This document shows positions 57,334 through 64,000 of a stretch of 64,000 nucleotides of DNA, one piece after another. The stretch's first letter is position 1. Each line of letters begins with the position of its first letter. Source of the DNA: Amphirosellinia nigrospora (taxonomy: Eukaryota > Ascomycota > Sordariomycetes > Xylariales > Xylariaceae); NCBI GenBank assembly GCA_004123355.1, contig SCHM01000003.1:5165058-5229057 (forward strand), written 5' to 3'. The notes beneath the pieces were generated by a model. That model made no database searches. It saw only the letters and a list, made by a program, of their open reading frames with translations, and was not told where the DNA came from. The translations under genes and the position numbers were made by a program.

Positions 57334-60300
57334 TCTAGCCCGCGAGTTGTGCTTAGGTGATGATCAACTAACTTACATTAACACAGGAAGAGGAGTAGCC
57401 GTCGATGTCTTGCATAACACGTGCATCCATGACGACTCTCCTGATAGTTATGAGAGACCGTTAGGTCCAGCCACCAAGTCTTCTCAGTTCGATATGCGGC
57501 AAGATATATGCACCGGCGTGTGGGGACCGTGTAATGTGAAGTATACGGCAACAGGCCACTGATGGGGTCTGCTGGTGTGTTGGCTAAATAGTGTATTCTC
57601 TAATTACTGGCTTGACAGAACAGAGAGGAGCAAAGTTTTTGATAGGCTGAGATATAGTCGCTATCGATTATGTCGAATGGGTGAGGTGTCTTCTTGGCTG
57701 TGCGGTACAGCAAAGAAGTCAGCAGTAGTAGACTGTGGTGATGTGGCGAATAAGTAAATCGTAGTTGGGTATGGAACATCTGATGTGGAAGAGAATCCCT
57801 TGTCCGGAACGATGAGCACCAAGTCTCTTCTTGTAGGCACGATAACTTTAGATAAACGGAGGAATTCGGATCACTCGATGAGGGGTAGGATTTTCAAGAT
57901 GGGTTTTAGGGATAGTAATTGCAAGCTCAAGCGAATCCCAGATATCACCAGGCCCTTCTAGGGATCTTTTGCACCTTGGACGGGGATACCAGAACACAAT
58001 GGCCGAGCCCGCCCGATGTAGGGAAGCGAACACGAAAATGGCCTGACTCTTTGATGGCAGCGGGAGATGCGAATGCTTGGCCAAGTAGTCAGACACAAAC
58101 CCAAGTACGTAGGCGTACAGTACGGAATGGTAGGTATAGCAGGTATAACGGCGGACGGGAGGATTGTGGGCAAATTATGGGTAAATAAAAGCCGTGACTC
58201 TATAGTAATGTACGGTATATTGACAGGGCCCGTCGCTACTGGACGGGATTATGTAGCGGTTAGAGATGCCAACCTGGGCAATAGTAAGGTATCAAGAAAT
58301 TGCGGATCTTTGGTGTCTCGACCAGGGTGAACGGGAGAAATATTCACCTAGGCGAGAAGAGCAGCGACGAAGATGGTCCGTGGAACGGTAGAACGTAGTA
58401 TCCAGTGCCCTGACGGGGAAGACAAGCAAGCAAGCGGTTGGTGTTTGTATTGTAGGATGTAATGCAACAAGGTTTCACCTGGGACCGAGATACCCAGGGA
58501 GATACCAAGGGAGACAAGCCGTCAACCATGTTGCAGCATACAGCATACACGACACTACGTACACCCTGCAGGGCCGTGAGTACCGGTACTGACCTACCTA
58601 ATACAATGGCTAGCAAACATCTATATAAAATTCCTAGTATTTACTTACTTAGGTAGGTAGATTCGGCGAATCGTTACTGTATTATCTCCCTCGCCCGTGA
58701 GACGATTAGCACCGAAAAGGTAGCCATCACACATATGTTACTCCCCACTCACCTATCAGCGGTAAGAGAAGTCAGAGAGGTGAGTGAGATAGCGCGGATG
58801 ACCAGGGGTCTCTGATCAAGCGGAATCGCGAATTTTCGCTGATGCACATGCTGTTTTCTCAACAGACCGCCGCTCCGTACATTAGAGCACGCAATAGCCG
58901 AGAGCCAATCATGGAGAGAATACAGGCGCCGAATGGGGATTTCTGGACCAAGCTTTCCTGACGATGAGCATAATGGTGTCGGAGGATGGGTAATTGTGGC
59001 CTGACTTTTGCTGCGCGTGGAAGAAGAAGCGGACCCATGGAGAGTGGGAGTGGGAGAGGTGGGGTTGGGGGGTAGCGATACAAACTTCGATGTCAGTAAG
59101 GTAAGAAACTTACAAGAATAGTACTAAGTACTATACCTTGCATTTGCAGATAAATAAAGAAAAGACTACCTGATGTCATTACTGAACTACATTTATCTCG
59201 GTCGCATGTGCACGTAGGACATGCTAAACACATCACGGCAGTGATTCCAGAAATATTGTCGATATACACTACCAAAATGTGGAGGCAGAAGGGGTGCAAG
59301 GAGGTGAGGGCGAAGGCCAGGCCGGCCGGCCTGGAACAGCAAGTTGAAGGCGTAAGTTGGGAACCTGTCAGGGCAGATGGCCCAGCAATCTAGCCTAAGT
59401 GGGGAAATCAGGCCATATGCAAGGCTGGATGGGGATATCGTATGAGGAGTGCGTTGCGGACAGGGGACGGTAGGGCGTGTCGGATAGGCCCTGAGCGCTA
59501 AGGACCATAGCTGGGCTTCTATACTGCGGTAGCTGGGTTCTAGCGGGTAGAAAAGCAAGCTACAATGGGCAATTCGCCCAGACTGCCGGATGGGAAATTC
59601 TCATTGGCCAATGGACGACCTAGAACAGCAAGAATAACCAGCCATAAGAGATACTAATCCAGAAGCAGAAAGGTACCCTAGATTCCCACGATCCGTCTAG
59701 TGTAGTTCATTATGCCAACGCACAGCACCCCATCCCGCTTTGACAAGCCACACGCCCAGTACCTGCCAACTGCAGGTGCTAGCTGCTGAATGTACATCTC
59801 TCTCAGCCTTATAGTGAATCCCAATTTTACGCTGTAGTATAATCACACACCCTCCTCGATTCCACGGTACAACGAGATCCTCGATATTCATCTCACAGCA
59901 GCGCCATCGATCTTGGTCCAGACTCTCTCCTATGTAAGGTATTTTCTCCTTGCATCTACCGGTAGCGTACACTCATACTCCACCACGTGCTGCTTGGCCG
60001 CCACCATCTTGTGTCGGTATCTGCCAGAGTTCGGGTGCACGGTTCCAATTCATTATTCATTGTCAACTTGGAAGCGAAACCACACCGGGCCGGCCCTTAG
60101 ACATCGCAGCATCGGTGTTATTTTTCAGACGGGAACATGCTTGAAGCATCGGTCACTATTCACAGCGGTACAGTCAGCTGAGCTAGACGGTCGGTGTGAG
60201 TAGACTTCACCGTTGAGATGGTCTTCATTAAGGGTAGCATCGTCACGTGGCCGGGGTGTTGCCACCGGGACCAGGCGAACCCCTTCTATATGGTTTCGAG

Positions 60301-62927
60301 CAATCCCGGTCTATCGTCTATCACAAGCTTCACAAGCTTTACCCTACAGCCATCAACAATTGGCTAGACGACTCCTGACCTTGGCACCGAGGACTTTGGC
60401 CAGATCCCAACACCTTGCATATCGTTGGCCTTAACTCGAGATCTACCTCTCGGCTCTGCTTTCCCATGCCTCGCGTACCTGTCAACGTCGAGCCTCTAGC
60501 TAAAGTAGAAATCCACGTGGCTTCAAGTATTTTGCCGAATATGGATCTGTTTCGGCGTCATTGTGGCTGCGGTGCATCAATGACCCGATCGTAACGACAA
60601 TACCGCCGCATTCCGCGGCTGCTCCCGCCGGACTGCGTTGCTTGGGGTTCCAAACGAGATCTCCCATACACATGTCCTACAATCTGTAGGTGACGCCGGG
60701 GCAGAGGGTACCTGGACGCCGGCAGCTACCCATGTACATATGTATGCACATCATACTTATTGCATGTAGGGAGATATTCACAAAGGTTTTGCTATTTTGC
60801 TGTTTTGCTGCCTTGACCCGAAACTCCTCTCGTTATCGTACGATTCCTTAGTACGCACATGGGAAAGTAATATTCCGCATTAATCCATCGTATTACAACC
60901 GTCGTGTATATATGCAAGTATGAACCGATTCTGTTCTCCCAACAAGATCCAACACTAGTCAGCGATCGATATACACTACAGTACACTACAATCCTCCGTC
61001 CTTTCGCTACCCGCGGACATTCATCGGCCTGAGTGATGCTGGAGCCCCGCCATCACTTCAACAACCCTTAATTCTCCGTTTTCTATATATAACGTGCTAA
61101 AATTGTCCCGGTAAAATTGTCGTGGGGCTATATTGTACCATCCGGTACTGGTAGCTGAGGTGGCATCAGCTGTTTTCGGAAGCGGCCGATAGCCAACCGG
61201 AGTCGAGGATTTTCGCCTGTCTTCTCTATTAGCTATTCTCTCATTGGTCTCCTACCTTCTCGTGTCTGGTTGCTCGAAACGCTCCTTTAGGCGACCCTTG
61301 ACCGAGGCACAAACAATGCAATGCTGCCTTCTCATGGTCGAAAGGAACAACAACCGAACATCCAAGGGGTTTTTTTTGAGGCCACCTCCTTCTCGGTTAT
61401 GAAACAGTCAGATGCTACATCTTCCATGTGCTTCAGAAACCCTACCAACGCGTCTGTATGTCGTAGTGTATGTTCTTGGCTCATACCCCATTTTCTTGGG
61501 TCTCGATCACATATGGACTTGTCTTCGCATCGTGGTCTGGAAGTACTCTTTGTCAGCTTGTCAGGACACGTTTCGATTATTTATCCAGCGAATCACGCAA
61601 CGATGGCGTCGAGCTGGTGCAGCCAAGACTATTCATGATCCGCTTCTACGTATTGCCCAGACATAACCCTTATGTCATGTGATCTCTTTTCAATGATAAC
61701 TCTACATGATCTAGTTACATTTCTCATTTCTCTATTGTGCACCATAGCTTGCCATTTCGTTTCTTCCTCGTAGTTATGTTGAATTCCATTCGCTACCATC
61801 CTCAATTACATGTCCAGAGGTTGTTTAGCTTCTAACTTCGGCCCGAGGAATATTCGGCACAGTCGATGAAGTCACACTGCATCGCACGGGAGGCGTTGAA
61901 CCTTGCTGCAATTCATCTGTAAACGCCGCTTGCATATGCCAACCCTGTGGCGTTTTCCGGAGTAGGGCGGCTCCGGGTGCACAAAAAATTGGGAACACCG
62001 CCGATTTGCCAGCATAACCGCTTCGTGGAACCGCTTCAATGTCTCCCGGAATTCCGGCTGGTACTCGATTCTGTATCTTTTTGGAATCTCGTTTTCGCCA
62101 CAACCTATTAAGTCGAAGCTTTAAACCCTAGAAAGCAATAGGTCTCCTTGTTGTGCGAGTTATCATAGGAATACGAGTACTACCTATTCCTTTTCCGAAC
62201 GACCACGCTCATTGAATAGATACAGCAACACAACTCACAAATACTAATGATTGTGTATTAAATGCATACCCTGGAAACCACGAACCCTGCCATCTCCTCC
62301 GGCCAGGCATATTTGTGCGCTCCTCTATGATGACTGCTCACATATCGTACTCAAGGATCGACGAGTTAATTGAAACAGGAAAGATCATTAGCGGAACATA
62401 ACAACTACTTGTGTAGCTAAGTGTGGCGGATGGGTCTAAGTATTCTCCATACTTGTTGCACAACTTCAGTACGCCTATTAATCGTTGTGATAAGCGAAAA
62501 CTGTCAGGAAGAGGTTTGAATCATGTTCCCAAACGTTTGTCACGGAACCAGTATCGTGACAGCAACAAATAATGATCTATAATGCTATATAAGCAGCTGC
62601 TCGAGCAAATTGATATCTAATTGCTTAATCACTGCTACTGTGATTACCAAGCATATGCCAATTATTACCTAGCGTCCCGGTGGGATCGGGACACAGCTCT
62701 CCTATATTAGGTACGCTAAGACGGCGCCGACTCGGGAGAGTTCCGCTGAGGGTCCGGTACAAAGCGGGGTGCTAATGAAGAGGCAATCGAACAGGCCAAT
62801 TGCGAATAGTGAGACATCACTCCAAACAGCAACCAAGGTCTACAATTTAGATTTTATTAGAAAGAATTCATAAACATACGCATGCTAGCACCAAGACCAA
62901 CGCTTGTATAGATCAAACCTAGCTGCT
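57334..62927. other. 5.6-kb gene-poor region
   Basis: No gene could be supported. Open frames at 59193-59558, 61321-61638 and 61412-61666 lack family resemblance; the last is hydrophobic and might deserve a search. A perfect 18-bp GC palindrome lies at 59317-59334. The region starts with the bHLH promoter and ends with the dioxygenase promoter. Confidence 0.5.
59317..59334. repeat. perfect 18-bp palindrome
   Basis: CCAGGCCGGCCGGCCTGG equals its own reverse complement. It stands out in AT-rich surroundings. Function unknown. Confidence 0.9.
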
Positions 62928-63605
62928 ATGCCGCCTGTACAGAAACGCACGTACCCCTCTCCCCTAGCAGGATACGAGGACGCTCCCCAGCTCCCAGACG
63001 AGCGGCCGAGGATGGGAAGAGCTTCGCGAACCCCCAAACCGATAAGCTGAGCACCGCGTATGAGAAGTTCGCTGACCCACTCGACAATGGGCGGCGCGGG
63101 GGTTTGTGAGTTCCACATATCTCTTCTCACTTTCGCTCGGCGATCAAAGTTAAAGATCCCAAGACTAACCTGATGTCGAAGCGATGTGCACATATACTAT
63201 TTTCAGAATAATGGAGAGCAGAAGGAATACGCCAAGGCGCTTTGGGAGCGTATCCGGCGAGAATGTGAGTCTACTGTCGCTCTTGTCACCAAGCATCCCC
63301 CATCCAACTAACTAACGCCCGGTTGCCGCGCAGTCCCGGAACTACGGATATACACTTTCTGGGACCGGCCGATAGGCCCGCACCCGGTGGCCATGTTCGA
63401 GGTCAACCTGTTCACGCCGGCGCAGTTCGGAGCCTTTGTGTCGTGGCTTGCGATCTGGCGGGGTCCGCTCTCCGTGCTTATCCACCCCAACACGGTGGAG
63501 GATGGTTCGCATGCGGAGGTCGAGCTGCGGAATCATTCCGAGAGGGCCATTTGGATGGGCGAGCGCATCCCGTTGGATTTTACCGGCTTCTTGAACCAGT
63601 TGTAG
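62928..63605 (+). CDS. DOPA 4,5-dioxygenase family protein (one frame break)
   Basis: Three exons (62928-63105, 63182-63264, 63334-63605). It starts MPPVQKRTYPSPLAGYEDAP. The first intron splits the Phe before DVHIYYFQ, and the second splits the Phe of RREFPELRIYTFWDRPIGPH. It continues HPVAMFEVNLFTPAQFGAF and GPLSVLIHPNT, and ends RAIWMGERIPLDFTGF. The His residues in VHIYY, GPHPVAMFE and LIHPNT are the expected metal ligands of this extradiol enzyme family (PF08883), which opens catechol rings as in betalain synthesis. Fungal copies are common but mostly unstudied, so substrate is unknown. One base appears missing in CGGCC at about 62999, between ERx and AEDGKSFANP; everything else is in frame. 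Total about 177 residues, usual for the family. Confidence 0.9.
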
Positions 63606-64000
63606 CAGCCAGAGTCAACATCGCTAATCCTTTAGATGAAATAGTACTTTATTTTTAGTGTAGGATAATACGGAGATTTTAATTGTGGACGTATGCTCCT
63701 TGGTCGTTTTCAAGATAGATACCGAGTACCTAGAGAGATGGTTACGCATAGTACGCATATAAGACAACCTTATACTAGCTATAAGAGCCTACGCTGCACT
63801 TGAGCCTTTTTTCTCTACTTGCATAATGGCTACCAAGATCTCTAATATGGGTTTGTATTGACACTTGTTGCTACGCGAAGGACCTACGTGAGCTGCTCTC
63901 TGGACACACGTACATGTACTTTGTTCTACGCAACCTAGATGATGGCGTTCGAGATCGTCTAGGCAATCGCGGCAATAGCAGACTGCCTCTCGCCCAGGCC
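63606..64000. other. right-edge spacer
   Basis: 3' region of the dioxygenase gene, AT-rich, nothing recognised before the window ends. Confidence 0.5.

Overview
This window looks like nuclear DNA of a filamentous ascomycete (Pezizomycotina). The likely class is Sordariomycetes, judging by general character and the abundant AGGTAGGTA/ACCTACCT words between genes. Coding regions are split by short introns, mostly about 50-105 nt, with GTAAGT/GTGAGT-type donors, CTAAC/CTGAC-like branch sites and AG acceptors. Typical fungal families are present: CreC, CreD, Clr5, Zn2Cys6, CE16 and EthD. Genes are separated by AT-rich spacers. I see no rRNA, no convincing tRNA, no CRISPR array and no intact transposon.

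Layout. 0.8-2.2 kb: secreted CE16 acetylesterase. 4.9-5.4 kb: EthD protein. 6.2-7.0 kb: Clr5-domain protein. 7-12.3 kb: gene-poor, with a CACCCTA-rich array. 12.3-13.9 kb: Slm1-like BAR-PH protein. 15.2-17.3 kb: arrestin adaptor CreD. 20.7-23.0 kb: WD40 protein CreC. 24.3-26.2 kb: mitochondrial Rho GTPase (Miro/Gem1). 27.4-29.4 kb: unknown fungal protein. 29.9-30.6 kb: cytidine/deoxycytidylate-type deaminase. 31.2-31.4 kb: small Gly/Ala-rich protein. 33.4-33.9 kb: partial DUF4360-like protein. 35.5-36.5 kb: ketopantoate hydroxymethyltransferase. 36.7-37.2 kb: Atg12. 37.8-39.2 kb: O-methyltransferase. 40.5-41.2 kb: glutathione S-transferase-like protein. 41.8-44.1 kb: Zn2Cys6 regulator, divergent from a FAD/NAD(P) oxidoreductase at 44.7-46.0 kb. 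46.7-48.6 kb: ankyrin-von Willebrand A protein. 49.9-52.1 kb: Dbf4. 53.2-54.7 kb: Icp55-type aminopeptidase. 55.8-57.3 kb: bHLH factor with an SREBP-like basic region. 57.3-62.9 kb: gene-poor. 62.9-63.6 kb: DOPA 4,5-dioxygenase family protein.

How the genes relate. Most are housekeeping genes with unrelated jobs: carbon catabolite repression (creC, creD), mitochondrial dynamics and protein maturation (Miro, Icp55), pantothenate synthesis, autophagy, and replication initiation. The stretch from 37.8 to 46 kb (methyltransferase, GST, Zn2Cys6 factor, divergent oxidoreductase) is the only part that resembles a small co-regulated metabolic or detoxification cluster. A perfect CGGGTA/TACCCG inverted repeat lies in its divergent promoter.

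The most striking global feature concerns frame. At least a dozen otherwise well-conserved genes have their reading frame broken, mostly by apparent single-base losses, often in or beside short homopolymers. Protein similarity continues cleanly in another frame. Six others (CE16, EthD, Clr5, CreD, the O-methyltransferase and the oxidoreductase) splice into intact frames. Residual long-read indel error is the most likely explanation, so gene coordinates here are firmer than exact protein sequences. All identifications rest on reading the sequence and on remembered family patterns. No database search was run.
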